A stretch of 64,000 nt of DNA from Ctenosaura bakeri. Lineage: Eukaryota > Chordata > Lepidosauria > Squamata > Iguanidae. Under the pieces are notes generated by a model. The model was not told the origin of the DNA, made no database searches, and worked only from the letters and a program-made list of their open reading frames with translations. Below are positions 1 through 11,309 of this stretch, piece by piece. Position 1 is the stretch's first letter. The number at the start of each line of letters is the position of its first letter. The DNA is taken from the NCBI GenBank assembly GCA_948474755.1, contig CAOLHI010001471.1, forward strand, positions 186,001 through 250,000. Reading direction: 5' to 3'. The position numbers were made by a program, and so were the translations under genes.

Positions 1-752
1 GGTGGGGCCGGAGGTGCGGAGAGCGGGAGGAGAGAGCTGGAGCCTGAATGTTAAGGCGGAGGTGAGGACACCAAGAGGAGAGAGCTGGAGCCGGAGCGTT
101 AAGGTGGAGGTGAGGAGAAGAGACCCCGCGCTGGTGGGGGGAGAGGAGGCGTGCAGCCGGGTGCAGCCAGGTGCTGCTTGGACGCTCGTGCCTGCACCAC
201 ACACACAGAGACACACACACGGAGGGCTTCCCCTTCAGTGTTCCTTTCCCCTTCATGCTGGCTTGCAGAGTCAGAGTTGCTTGCCGGGGCGAGTGAGCAG
301 CCGGGTGCTGCTTGGACGCTCGCGCCCGCACCACACACACACACACACACACACAGAGGGCTTCCCATTCAGGGTTTATGGCGCTGCAGTCTGGGAGGTA
401 AGACCCTGTCCCCTCACCCTCTTCGCCTCACGCTCATTCATGCTGGTGAACAGAGTTGCTTGCTGGGGCGAGCGAGCAGCTGGGCTCCACTTGCTTCCCA
501 AAGTGGTGGGGCTGCAGCAGCGGTGATCACCCGGTCGCCCATTCATTCTGGGCACGCCGCTCTGTGGGAATTGTCGGTGTGGCTGTTGCCTTTGGTCCAG
601 CAGGCAAAGGGGGAAACTTTCCTGTGGCGGATCTGCCATTCGACGGGGGAGATCGGTCCTTCCGATACTAAGAACTCTGTTGGGAAAGGAGCAGGGGGCG
701 TCAGCCAAGGGCTTTGGTTTGTGTAGCAAGAGCCCCCGAGGCTCCTTGGTTG
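1..752. repeat. GC-rich CpG-bearing tract with tandem repeats
   Basis: This GC-rich stretch stands out from the AT-rich remainder. A unit beginning agagagctggagcc at 31 recurs at 79, giving a 48-bp period. A longer unit centred on gtgctgcttggacgctcg at about 171 recurs at 304, a 133-bp period, and each copy carries a (CA)n run. A degraded third unit follows at about 440-500. The motif gggaggtaagacc near 396 resembles a splice donor, so a non-coding first exon or CpG-island promoter is possible. A VNTR inside a mobile element is the alternative. Open frames here on both strands are repeat artefacts. Confidence 0.5.
331..355. repeat. (CA)n microsatellite
   Basis: About twelve CA dinucleotides inside the second 133-bp unit. 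A shorter interrupted CA run sits at the same place in the first unit (about 198-222). Confidence 0.9.
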
Positions 753-777
753 GTTTTCTTTTTCTTTTTTTTTTTTT
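753..777. repeat. poly(T) tract
   Basis: A T-rich run with one interrupting C marks the right edge of the GC-rich tract. It could be the poly(A) of a minus-strand retro-insertion lying to its right, but no element body is recognisable. Confidence 0.6.
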
Positions 778-816
778 GACCCGAAAGCGCTGCTCTGATC
801 CGTCCTGTGGACTTTG

Positions 817-968
817 GCCATTTCCACATTCCAGTGTTATAGCGCTATGATGCACTTCACCATCCTATGGATCCTGGGGTTTGCAGTTCAAACTGCAAAC
901 CCCAGGATTCCATAGGATGGTGAAAGTGGAATAATAGCGCTATAACAGTCTAGTGAAGAAATAGCCAG
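817..968. mobile_element. Foldback MITE, family A (centre deleted)
   Basis: The two halves are nearly perfect inverted repeats meeting around 887-892 (gcagttcaaactgc). The outer ends read ggccatttccac and gaagaaatagcc, and the arms hold the family words tatagcgctat, atcctggggtttgcag and ataatagcgctataac. Other copies in the window keep a central aattctcagccagag segment that is missing here. There is no coding capacity. The superfamily is inferred from other copies, which have 3-bp target duplications. Confidence 0.8.
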
Positions 969-1334
969 GATGACTTTCTCCTCTCGCTTTTGTTGTGCGT
1001 GGACCCTTGGTGCTTGCCACACGCACGTGTTGTGTTCTTCGCCCTGACTGTCTTGCATTCCTCACTTTTTGTATGTTCAGTGTCCGCACTCCCTTTAATG
1101 GAGGGAGGGAGTGAAACAAAACGCGTCTGCTTATACCGCCGCCATCTTTCCTCTCTCCCCGTCCTTTCCTCCCTGTGCCTTGTGTAAAATGTGGGCTGTT
1201 TCAGCATTGCCTTTGGGAGTGACTGGCTTTTTGAACTGTGGAAACCCAACATTCAGAACTAGAACTACTGCCTTAATTCTGGCATTGATGGATGCTTTCT
1301 GTGCTTAAAAAAAGGGGGGAGGGTTACCAGTTTT
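969..1334. other. Unassigned sequence
   Basis: No repeat family, exon or RNA gene recognised. It is GC-richer than average up to about 1190, and the open frames are short and lack protein-like character. Confidence 0.5.
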
Positions 1335-2095
1335 TAGGCATTTGAAGTCTATCCAGAGCAGTGATTTAGGGCAGTGTTTCCAATCTATTTGATGTTGGAA
1401 ATAACTAACTAACTAACTAACAAATAAATAAATAAATAACAACAAAAATGATTTTATGGTTGGGGGTCACCACAACATGAGGATCTGTATTAAGGGGCTG
1501 CAGCATTAGGAAGGTTGAGAACCACTGATCTAGGGGTCTTAGTAGACACAAGCTAAACACAAGCCAATAGTGTAATGCAGCAGGGATATCAAAAGCCTAC
1601 ACAATTATAGACAGCATCAAGAGATCTATTGTGTCCAGATGAAGGTTTGGTCGGACTTTACCTGAAGCCCTTTGTCCAGTTCTAGACAACATGGCTTAAA
1701 TGTGGTATCAACAAGTGGGAAAGTGTCTAGAGAGAGAAGGATGACCAAGGTGGTTTACTACATGTAAAGAAAGCCCTAAGAGGCAGGGTTGTGAGTGCTG
1801 AGCATATTTAGCCTGGAAAAGACTGAGAAATGATATGATAGCAATATTTAAATACCAGAAGGGCTGTCAGGTAGAAGATGGAACAAGCTTGTTTTCTGTT
1901 GCTTCAGAGGGTAGGATACATATCAACAGATTCAAATTGCAAAACTTAGGGGGACCAATGTCCTGATGGTAAGACCCATTAAATACTGGAATAATTTACC
2001 TCAGAAGGTGGTAAACATTCCATGTTAGAGATTTTTAAACAGAGGCTTGACGTCTAGCTTATGGGATGCCTTAGCTTTCAATAACTGTAGTGGCC
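1335..2095 (+). mobile_element. CR1 LINE fragment, split by a hAT element
   Basis: Decayed 3' part of a CR1 retrotransposon. After the hAT insert the text gatctaggggtcttagtagac matches the CR1 reverse-transcriptase region DLGVLVD. Later blocks match the CR1 C-terminal region, including atgatagcaatatttaaata (about 1835) and gaacaagcttgttttctgttgc. It carries many stops and indels. The left limit is uncertain because only about 35 bp precede the insert. Confidence 0.75.
1372..1527. mobile_element. SPIN-like non-autonomous hAT element
   Basis: The right half contains ggttgggggtcaccacaac, then atgagg, ctgtattaa, and gcattaggaaggttgagaac ending ccactg. This is the signature of SPIN/OposCharlie-type hAT elements as I know them. 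The left end cagtgtttccaatct is a diverged inverted match to the right end (cagtggttctcaacct on the minus strand). Flanks atttaggg (1364-1371) and atctaggg (1528-1535) form an 8-bp target duplication with one mismatch, as expected for hAT. The host is a CR1 copy. The interior is partly replaced by (AACT)n/(AAAT)n. Confidence 0.85.
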
Positions 2096-2785
2096 ACAAA
2101 ACCTGCATGCACAGTTACAGGATGAGAGATTCATGACTCAGCAGAACTACATGCAAAAAGGACCCTGGAATTATTATTGATCATAAGTAGAACATAAACT
2201 AGCTGTGTGATGCTGCAGTAAGGAAGGTGAATGTTATTTTAGCCTGCATTAGGATAGTTTCCATGTCACAGGAAGTAACAGTCCCACTATTTTCTGTGCT
2301 GTTCAAGTCTCATCTGGAGAACTGTGTTTAGTTCTGTGCACTTCATTTTAACTAGGATATAGACAAACTGGAGCAGGTTCATTGAAAGCCAACATGGTTG
2401 ATAAGAGGCATGGAGAACAAAGCATCTGAAGAAAGGTCAAAGACTGAGGGGTGACATGATTGTTCTCTTTAAATAGCTCACGGGCTGTCACAGAGAGGAG
2501 AAGCCAGGCCTGTTCTCTGCTATCCCAGAGGTTCAGAAAAGGTCTAATGGTCTGAAGTCACAGGACAGAAAATTTCAATTAAACATTAGACACCCTCTTG
2601 GCAGTAAAAATGGAACCAATTGCCTAGAGAGGTGGTAGGGTCCCCTCCTTCTTTGGACATCTTAAAAAAGAGACTGGACAGTTACTTGTGGGGAAACTTT
2701 AGCTGAGGTTCCTGCACTAAGCAGGAGGTTGGACTCAGGGGCCCATGAAGTTCCTTCCAACTCTATGATTGTATGAACAGACAAC
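2096..2785 (+). mobile_element. CR1 LINE 3' fragment
   Basis: A second CR1 copy directly follows the first in the same orientation. It carries the equivalent of the AKKDLGIIIDHK region at about 2160 and the LEYCV-like block at about 2310-2330. It ends with the CR1 terminal motif ccttccaactctatgattg at about 2755-2775. It is heavily mutated and not coding. Confidence 0.8.
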
Positions 2786-3685
2786 CCTAGGGGCTCTTTT
2801 TGATTTACCCTGTGCCTTTGAGATTTGTCCCCCGGGCTGAAAAAGATTTCCCACCCTAAATTAGATGAGTGTAAAGCATAATACACACCCATCCTATTTC
2901 GGAGACCAATGGATTTGGGGGGGAAATGCACCAATGTTAGGGAGCCTGGAGAACCAGCAGCTTAAAGTTTCAAAAGTCAAAGTTGCAACTATGGTTGCAT
3001 TTACAAAATAAGTGAAGAAAATTAAAATGTCAAATAAATGAGGAAAGGCAAAGGATCTCTTTGATAAGCAAGCCTAGCTTTGATATAAAAACAGTCTCAA
3101 ATCCCACTGCTCCGAGTTAGCATTATAGACCATGACATTAGCAACTACAAAAAACACCCAAATTAAGCAAATTCTTATGAACTGTCACTTCACGGAGAAG
3201 TCAAACAGGGGGATTAAAAAGAGAAAGCAGATGATTCATGTGTGGGAATTGGTGATATTCTCACATGGCTGTAAAGAAACACTACCTGTCTTCTGCATGC
3301 CAGATAATAAAGAGAATTGCACATAATTAACTAAAAAAGCTTTCCAGTTACTTCAGAGCTGTAAACAAAAAATCTAACTGAACAAGAACTATGGAACAAA
3401 TATCTCTATCTCTACTAAATCTCTCTCTTTTTCCTTCTAATATCTCTACCAAATTTTGTACCATATTTCTATATTTCTCAATAAGTTAGTGATATAATAT
3501 TTAGTTTGTTGCTTTGTTTACTGAAGAAGAGCGTTTGTCCATCTGATAAATACAGCCTTGACTCTGTTATCTTATCATCACAAGTTTTGTACAAATTAGA
3601 TTCCCTGAAATATATACGGTCCTATTTTCCGCATCTTTTTTTAAATAAATCACCAAGCATGTGAGACAGAGCTTGGAATAGAGCT
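2786..3685. other. Unassigned AT-rich sequence
   Basis: Ordinary AT-rich DNA. I see no exon, RNA gene or nameable repeat. Confidence 0.5.
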
Positions 3686-3689
3686 TCGG

Positions 3690-3785
3690 TAGTTATTTTT
3701 TAGGACTGCAACTTGCTTGCCTCCATGACCGCAGTGACTGGGGGATTCTAGGAGCTGTAGTCCAAAAATAACTTCTCTTGGCTGT
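3690..3785. mobile_element. Small foldback MITE (family B)
   Basis: The left end agttattttttaggactgcaac is mirrored by the right end gagctgtagtccaaaaataact, with ctccatgac...agtgactggggg between. These are about 22-bp imperfect terminal inverted repeats. A half copy of the same arm appears near 47325-47360. Superfamily unknown. Confidence 0.6.
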
Positions 3786-5595
3786 AGGGGACACAGGAAA
3801 TTCAAATCCTGCTCCCTCTGCTAATGACCCCACATGCAGCTGATGTTTGCTCAAGCAAGGGAAGATAATCATGGCACCAGCATTCACCAACCAAACCGAA
3901 CAGCAATTGGGATTTTAATTGGATGGTGGTATGGAAAGAAGGAATAGGATTAAACTCCACCCATGGCACATTTCCAGTTGTGACTAAATACCGTTGCATT
4001 CAGTGGTACATTGTAATAGGGAAGTGCTCATCACAGTGGTTCCCACAGCCATACCCATAAGGACAGCCCAACAATGCCAACGGGGCAGTTGCTGGTGATG
4101 TCATTTAGGTATGATACTTAAACCATCAACCACAGCTGCACAGAGTATGCCATTCAGATACATAGCACCATATCTAACAAATTACACACAAAGTTTTCAA
4201 GGCAGTGCTCTCACTCTGAGATTTCTTTCCTTTTCCCTAAGGACTGGAGACTCAAAGCCAGGCCCTGAGGATCTAAGAACTGTGTAACATATTGTTGTGA
4301 GGAAAATCCAGCCCCTATCTCCAGCTACTGCATGGATTGCAGCAAAGTTCTGAAGGCATGGAGAAACTGAGAAGTGTGTATAGCAGATGATGTCATTGTC
4401 CTTCCTAATTTAAATTTCCCAGAGCTGTGACCATACAATCCCTGGCTCCACCACAGTCCTGTCCGCATTTGTTCTCTCTTTTTGACCTGTGAAACGCAAG
4501 CATCCGTTTCTCATATTGACTGGATTGGGACTGTTTGACACCCTGAGCCAATGGGGACTGATCCACAGGGCCATATCAAAGCGTGCACGAGAAGCCATGA
4601 AGAACTGGCATTATGTGTTTGCATGCTTACAAACACAAGATTTTGCATCACACTTGACACTGCTCATCACTTGAAATGATGAGCGGTCCTCACAAAATGT
4701 ACTTGCTCTGTTAAGGGTACGCAATGTTCCAGCTTGGGGACTAGGAATGAGACTTGACTCAGGGACCATGTGTATTTTCCCACTGCAATGTGCTCACTCC
4801 CCCTAATGCCACCTGAACACCAACTCCCTCTCCCTTGATCGATCTCAGTTGCTAATATTGCCATTCAGTTTTCTAGCACAGCAAGCCTGTCAACGAGCAC
4901 AACAAGCTTTCCTTTGAAGTCCTGTGGTTAATAGCTTACTTTTGGCCGATGCTCTGATTTTATAGTAAACAAACACACATAAACACACGCCCCAACCCAT
5001 CAGTGGCTGCATTTAAGTTCTGAAAAAGAAAGTGCCATGATTATTTGTGAACTGGGACTTCAATATCTTTCTCCCAGCAGGACATGACAGCTTGAAAATA
5101 TAGTTATGCTCAGGAAGAAACAGAGGAAAAACGTCTGATCTTTTGAAAATCTCTGTATTTCGACAGCAGCTTAGGCAGATGTGTTCTTGCCAAGCTCAGT
5201 AGGAGCTAACCTCAGTTTAGCAGCTTTCCTTCCCACCATGATATCACACAGTAGGCAAGCGATACAAGAGAGGCATGCTCATGCAAATGCTTTTCTAATG
5301 TGAGCTGCTGTCATTGAAGCTGAAATGCAGTTGCAACTAAGGTGTCCTACTTCACTGATCTGCCTCACAGATTACTCTCTGTGAATGGCGCATGTGTTCA
5401 CAAAGCACATGTCAGCTCCCTCATTCATGTCGACAGGAGGGAAACACTTGTTCCAAAATGAAGGTCCTCCTTTGTACAACTGTGTTGCCAAAACGAAGCC
5501 ATTAACAGAACCCAGAAAAGGGCTAAGGAAATCAAAGTGTGATTTATCCTGATGAGGACAACCCTTGTTCCCAATGGCCAGAACCACCAGCATCA
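3786..5595. other. Unassigned sequence
   Basis: No recognised element. Open frames near 4410-4674 on both strands overlap each other, lack flanking splice logic and look random. Confidence 0.5.
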
Positions 5596-5599
5596 ATGA

Positions 5600-5818
5600 C
5601 CAGGGGCCCATTCACAGTGCATAATTATAGAGCTACTTTCCACTTTAACTGCTATGGGAACATTCCATGGACTTCTGAGATCTGCAGTTTAGGGAGGGGC
5701 AATTCTTGGCCAGAGAGCTCTAATACCTCACCAAACTACAAACCCCAAGATTCCATAGGATTCAGCCATGGCAGTTAAAGTAGAATAATAATGCTATGAT
5801 TGTGTGATGTGAATGGCC
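5600..5818. mobile_element. Foldback MITE, family A
   Basis: Inverted ends cccattcacagtgcataatta and tgattgtgtgatgtgaatgg bracket family-A internal words: cagtttagggaggggca, ccagagagctct, cctcaccaaactacaaaccc and agattccataggat. The centre is asymmetric, as in the full-length copies. No clear target duplication. Confidence 0.7.
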
Positions 5819-5951
5819 GAGATTAGCCCCTCAAGTCTTCTCTCAGTGATGACCCCAAAGTTGCCTTTCCTAACATGAGTTGACAAACATACTGAAAAAA
5901 TAAATGGAGGTCCCTGAGTTCCCACACCATCTAAAGTGGAAAAAAACAATG

Positions 5952-6002
5952 TGGGAAAGGGACTTGCTAGCAGAAGTTCCCAGTTATAGTATGTTTACCT
6001 CA
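5952..6002 (+). repeat. Left arm of a perfect 51-bp inverted duplication
   Basis: This arm is the exact reverse complement of 6234-6284 over 51 bp, and identity stops abruptly at both edges. It begins tgggaaagggacttgc and ends tatgtttacctca. Its right flank (acatcctatggaatcctggg) matches a family-A MITE arm, so this copy may be the inserted one. Confidence 0.9.
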
Positions 6003-6233
6003 ACATCCTATGGAATCCTGGGTTTAAATCCCATGTGTCCATGTGTTATGGTTGTTACCCAGGGTGAGATAAAATAAAATATTTCCAGGAGCAGTAAATT
6101 ATACATACAAATATTCAGTGAATAGAAAAAGCTCGGTAATCATAAAATAGTTATGAGTTATAAGTAATTCAAAGGCTTGGGAGAATAGAAAGATCTTTGC
6201 CTCAAAACCAAGGAGGTCTTAGTCTGGTTCCTC

Positions 6234-6284
6234 TGAGGTAAACATACTATAACTGGGAACTTCTGCTAGCAAGTCCCTTTCCCA
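6234..6284 (-). repeat. Right arm of a perfect 51-bp inverted duplication
   Basis: Exact reverse complement of 5952-6002, separated from it by 231 bp. The surrounding sequence differs, so the duplicated unit is just these 51 bp. There are no terminal motifs of a known transposon. Confidence 0.9.
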
Positions 6285-6559
6285 TTCAAATTCAAAAAGA
6301 TATCCCCCTCCCCACAGCTTCATTTTAATTAGCTCGGCATCTTCAGTACATGGGCCTTCACTTCCAACTACCTCACTATTTGTCAGAAGACACAGCAATC
6401 TATGCCTCCGCTGTACTTCAAGACTCACTTTTAATGCCATATGACAGATTTTTCTTCTTTAAACGTTCCACAAAATGGCAATCCTATTATAGTCTACATA
6501 CCAACACCATCGAGTTTCACTCCCAGCATGACTGGGAAAGAAGCACCATTGATCACACC

Positions 6560-6690
6560 ACTAAACAAACAAGACTATTTTATTTTTACTTTTTCATTTA
6601 TTTAATTTGTATCCCATCCACCTTTTCACTGACACAGGACTCAAGGGGCAACAAGCTATAAGATACTGTTATAAACAAAAAATTATAAGA
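6560..6690 (-). mobile_element. L2-like LINE 3'-end fragment
   Basis: The segment tttatttaatttgtatccca, followed by ggactcaaggggcaacaag, is the reverse complement of the common lizard LINE tail (ttgagtcc...gggatacaaataa). Short and diverged. Confidence 0.5.
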
Positions 6691-6844
6691 TAGTATTGTT
6701 CATTGTTCCCCATTCTGTTGACTATTTTTAATTCTCAAATATTTATTGAAAAGATAATGACTTGTGCGAAACATTTCATAATGCAGAAAACTGAATGTCC
6801 ATGTGGTATAGGTAGACACTGAAATAGAGGGGTGAGGCATCCAG

Positions 6845-6925
6845 ATGTTTTGCATTTCCGCTCCCAGAAACTAAACCAGCATCAAATTATAGGAGCTGTG
6901 GTCCAAAACGTCTGGCAGGAAACAG
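6845..6925. mobile_element. Foldback MITE (family C)
   Basis: agatgttttgcatttccgct and gagctgtggtccaaaacgtct are inverted arms around a short centre. The pattern is that of the widespread squamate palindrome reading agatgttttggactacaact. Related copies lie at 29963-30080 and 32535-32605. Confidence 0.6.
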
Positions 6926-7429
6926 GTCCCTTACTCTTCTTTTAACCATGCGGTCAATCAAATATCTAGCATTAGAAACACAAAGCTTATGTCACTCAAA
7001 CCACTTAGCTATTGATTATGAATGGTACATTTACCTCTTCCCAGATCCTGATGACATTCATCTAAACTAATTGGCTGTGGTAATAACTTGTGATTATGTC
7101 ATCCTATATAATTTTATATTGCATTCTGTTGTGGCCGATGGCTAAGGCAGAAATAAAATGAAATTGAATCCAAACATTCACATTTGGATCATTTCCCTCA
7201 GGATTTTGTTCTCAAAGTGTCAACATATTCATGTTTCTTTTGGATTTCATCCAGTATTATTATCCAGTATGCCTTAGAGCTTTCTTAAATCACGCGTGAG
7301 ATATTTCAACTGATAGTAAAACCCTAATAATAAAGGCTGGCCACAAAAGGGGTGAGGGAGACTTCTATATGTTATGCAAGTGAAAGACGTGATTTGTTCA
7401 ATAGCTTTTTGTTGGTTTATGCTGGTAGG
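6926..7429. other. Unassigned sequence
   Basis: Nothing recognised except a local duplication of ccagtattattat around 7250-7268. Confidence 0.5.
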
Positions 7430-8260
7430 TCATAACCAATACTTTGAATTGTGCCCACAATAAACAGGCAGCCAGTGGAGCTGCTTCAACAGGGGCGTAG
7501 TATGGTCTCTATAGCTTGCACCAGTTAACAGTATGGTTGTAGCTCTTTGGACTAGCTGAAGTTTCCAAACATTCTTCAAAAGCAGCCCCAAGTAGAATGT
7601 ATTATAGTAGCCCAAACAGAATGTAACCAAGGCATGTACCACCATGACCATATCTGGAGTCATAAAGAACAGGTGCAGTTGGCACACAGGCTTTAAATGT
7701 GTAAAAGTACTCCTGGCCACTGCAGAAACCTGGGCTTCCAAGTTCAAAGCTTAGTCCAAGAGTATACTCAAACTGTGAACCTGCATCCTTGGGGGAGTGT
7801 AACCCCATCTAATACAGGCTGAATCCCCATTCCGTGCTCTGCCTTCCAACTGGCTAGGACCACCTCTGTCTTTGTCTGGATTAAACTTCAATTTGTTTGC
7901 CCTCATCCAGTCCATTACTGATGACAGACATTGATTAGGACCAGGATAGCTTTCTTGAAAACAGCAGAAAGGAGTACTAGAGCTGGGTGTCATCTGCGTA
8001 CTGATGACACCACACCCCAAAACTCTGGAAATCCCTTCCTGTGGTTCCACGTGTATGTTAAATAGCATGGTGGACAAAGCAGAACCCTAGGGGACCCTGC
8101 AGGTCAATGCACGGGGGGCAAACAGGAGTTCCCCAGCACCACCTTCTGGGTTTGACCTCCAGGAAGGAACGGAACCACTATAAAACACTGCCTCCAAGTC
8201 GCATCCCAGTGAGGCAGCCCAAAAGGGTAATCTCTCTGCCACACATGGGAAGAAAAGAAC
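7430..8260 (-). mobile_element. L2-like LINE, reverse transcriptase C-terminal fragment
   Basis: Minus-strand frames read as a decayed non-LTR ORF2. At about 8077-7920 there is a post-catalytic block with MLFNIHVEP, followed by SSVMDWMRANKLKFNPDK. At about 7650-7470 there is YYNTFYLGLLLK, then KLQLVQRATTILLTG and HTTPLLKQLHWLPV. These are characteristic of the L2/CR1-group C-terminal domain (consensus CNALYxGLP, LQxVQNAAARLLT, LHWLPV). Several frameshifts make it a fossil. The exact clade is an inference. Confidence 0.8.
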
Positions 8261-9794
8261 CTATTACTGCCATCTTCTCTCCATCCATCTTACCCAATCA
8301 CTCACTGCTGTCCCTCTAGTCACCTCTCCCCATTGTTCTTTGTCTTTCTCTCCTCTGCTTCTCATCTTGCAGCTACAGGAGCATTATTTCTTTCACATGT
8401 TTACCTAACAAAGCAGTGGCAACCCTTTTAGAAGGTAGGCAGGTGGCAGCATAAAGTGATGTGGGGAAGTGATGGTGTGGTGTGGTGAAGGAAGAGAGGG
8501 TTGGAGTTTGTGAGGTAGATAGAAGATGCAGATGCAAGATGAGAAAAGCTGGGGTGATTCATATTTTCATGGATCTGTGACTTTCTGCTAACAATAAAAA
8601 AAAATGAAGGCAAAAATTTTTACAGAGATCTGATGACAATACCACCTACACACGACAAAATGTTGACCACAATGTCATTTTAATTGCATTGCACCCAGGA
8701 TGTCCCTGTCTCTCTGTTAACTCCCACAAGAGCAATGTGAGGTAGATTTACTGAGAAGTAGAGGTGGCTCAAGCTCACATGGATAAATCCATGATCAGGT
8801 TCATGTGGTTCTCCCTCTTCCAAGTCACAGCATTTTAAACTTTACTTTATATCTTATTTTTTTCAATTACATTTCCCCAAATGGTTTTTACTTCAGAGCA
8901 TACCACAGCCTATTCCAAAAATTTAAATGGCCACCAGTCATCTGCAGTTTAGAAGATGCCACGTTTAAAACTAATACATTGAATAACAAGCTATAATTTA
9001 TGTGTTAATAATTGCCAATTAGCTTACCAGTCACCTTTTTAGAAACAATATCCCCAGTGGTTGAGATTCTAAAACTCTTTCTTCTGGGCTAGTCCCAATG
9101 GATTCCAAGGGGATTAATTCCGAATCAACAAGAAGAACAGCCATGCAAAATCCTACCAACACATTCCCCCACCCTTGAAGAAAGAATATCTATTTAGTCT
9201 TGACAACTGCAAAGTGTATTCCTATAGCTGTAGAGATAATAGCCCAGCTGATCACATCCATTTGTCAGTGGTAACACATCTTCCTTCCTTTTCAAACAAC
9301 AACAACAAAAAATTACTGCCACTTAAGAAACTGGAAATGTTGACATTCTTTATAATGTGCATTAAAAATAATTCTACACCATTCAGAAGTGTAGATAATG
9401 GCTCATATAAATACTGGAGAAATTTCTCAGAATTTCCCTAAATTCCTAGAAGTACTACTCTGTTAGTATAACAATATGAACACCCTTGCAAAAGAATCCA
9501 ATGAGGATGCAGTTGCATAAGTTACCATGGGACAGGGAAATACTTGGATTTCATGGGCCAAAGCATGAGGGCACTCCTGGAGGAAACAGAACTACAAAGC
9601 ACCCACTTGCACACAAGAAAGGGAAAGACAAGACGTATACACAGTTTATTGATAAAAAGCATGAGGCATAGTCAAAAATCAGAAGAATAGGAAGGGCAGG
9701 TATATAGGTACTAGATAAGACTGTCAAGTGTAAAGATATACTATTAAATACCAAAGTGAAAATCATCCATACCACAATATTTTTTATATTTATG
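8261..9794. other. Unassigned sequence
   Basis: The stretch is pyrimidine-rich at 8270-8370, otherwise ordinary AT-rich DNA. No exon or repeat recognised. Confidence 0.5.
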
Positions 9795-10185
9795 CACGGT
9801 TGTGAAAGCTGATGAAGAAAGCTGATATGAGGAGAACTAGCTCAGCTGGTGCTGGAGGTATCTACTGATATCATGGGCTGCCCAAAAGACGAATAAACAA
9901 CTCCAGTAGCAAATTAAGTCTGAATTCTCCCTAGAACCCAGAATGACCAAGTTGAAGCTACTGTATTTTGGGCACATCATGAGATGTTACAGCTCACTGA
10001 AAAAGAGGATATTCCTTGGTATAGTTGAAGGCAGTAGGAGTTCACTGAGGTGGATTTATTCAATCAAGGAATCCAGGGCTTCAAGTATGCAAGACCTTAG
10101 TGGGTCTGTTGATGACCAGGACTCCTGGAAGGGTCTCATTCATATTGCTGCCAAAAGCCAAAATCATCCTGACAGCAAACAGGAA
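9795..10185 (+). mobile_element. BovB (RTE) LINE 3' fragment
   Basis: The frame from 9943 reads LYFGHIMR, then FLGIVEGSR, LRWIYSIKES and SWKGLIHIAAKSQ. This matches the C-terminal end of BovB ORF2 (GHIMRR...LGxxEGxR...RWxDSIKE...WxxLIH). The preceding 150 bp reads as the adjoining upstream region with indels. It is the only BovB ORF end of appreciable length here and fits the BovB-type tails on the Sauria SINEs. Confidence 0.8.
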
Positions 10186-11309
10186 CAACCAACATGCTTC
10201 CATCTAATGTATGTTCTAAAGCCTTTCTCAGGGGAAGAGGGAATTATTAGAATAGACTGCAGAAAGTATTGTACGGTAGAATTAAGGGAAGCAAGCAGAA
10301 CACAGAGGGAAAGAAAGGCACACAGTCTCAATTCCACATGCATTGAAGTGCCAAACCAATAAATATATTTTTGGGGGGTAAGCCATTGTTTCAAGTGGCA
10401 AGCAGTGAAGAGTGAAGCAAAGACTTATATTTGCAGTTATGATTTGAAAATACACCAGGAAGACTTCCCCGCATATGCTTACCATACAGCTCTATGGCTT
10501 AATCCTCATGTGTCGAAGGTGTCAAAAAGGTCAAAACTAGGCAATATGAAAGATACATGACTATATTGCAGGTGTTGAAAGATAGAGAGTGCAGATGCAG
10601 ACAGAACTGCAGTGAGACCATGGTTTGAGGATATATTTATTAGAATCTTTTCTGGAGACTATTCTAATGACTCCTTGAGACTGTCTCAGTATACTTACTA
10701 GGTGAAACAAACCCTGGTACCCAGCTTTTAACATCCTGAGACATGGTACTCTTTGATGGCCAAAATGTGAGACAGAAAAATGGTTATCAATAGATAAAAC
10801 AAAGAAGCCATGGCCTACAAACTATTTTTACCTTTTCCCCCATAGCCCTCATAGATATTTAGCCTCTCAGAAGCTCCCAGGATAGGGATTTTCCCATCTA
10901 TTTATTTTTATCACTTTGATGAGAAGAAAAATGTGAAAGATGTGTGTATTATGTACACTAGAATATACTAGGCCCTTAAATGGAAGATGGCAGCAGATGG
11001 TAGAGTATATTGAGCTTCTTACTGCTGATGTGAAGTAGATTATGCTGAAAGATGGGGACTGGCTTGAGTACATCCATTGGGGGTATTTGAATGTGGTTCT
11101 CTTCACTCTAATTCAGCATTGCAACTGTATCTCATTCAGGTTTTCATGTAGCTAATCTGTGTTGAGTAACCTCACATATGAAACCTTTGAAGCCTTAGAA
11201 CATCTCCATGAGGTTTTTATTTACAGCTGTTTCCACAGTGGGCATGCAATTCTCCCCTATGCTTCTTTTCAAAGATAGCAATAAGTAATTTTAGCAATTT
11301 ACTTCCAAC
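10186..11309. other. Unassigned sequence
   Basis: No family recognised. AT-rich with scattered short open frames of random composition. Confidence 0.5.

Noticed and set aside
2..855. Long overlapping open frames on both strands in the GC-rich start
   Set aside because: They arise from GC-rich tandem repeats. There is no domain, no codon-like bias, and all frames are repeat-derived.
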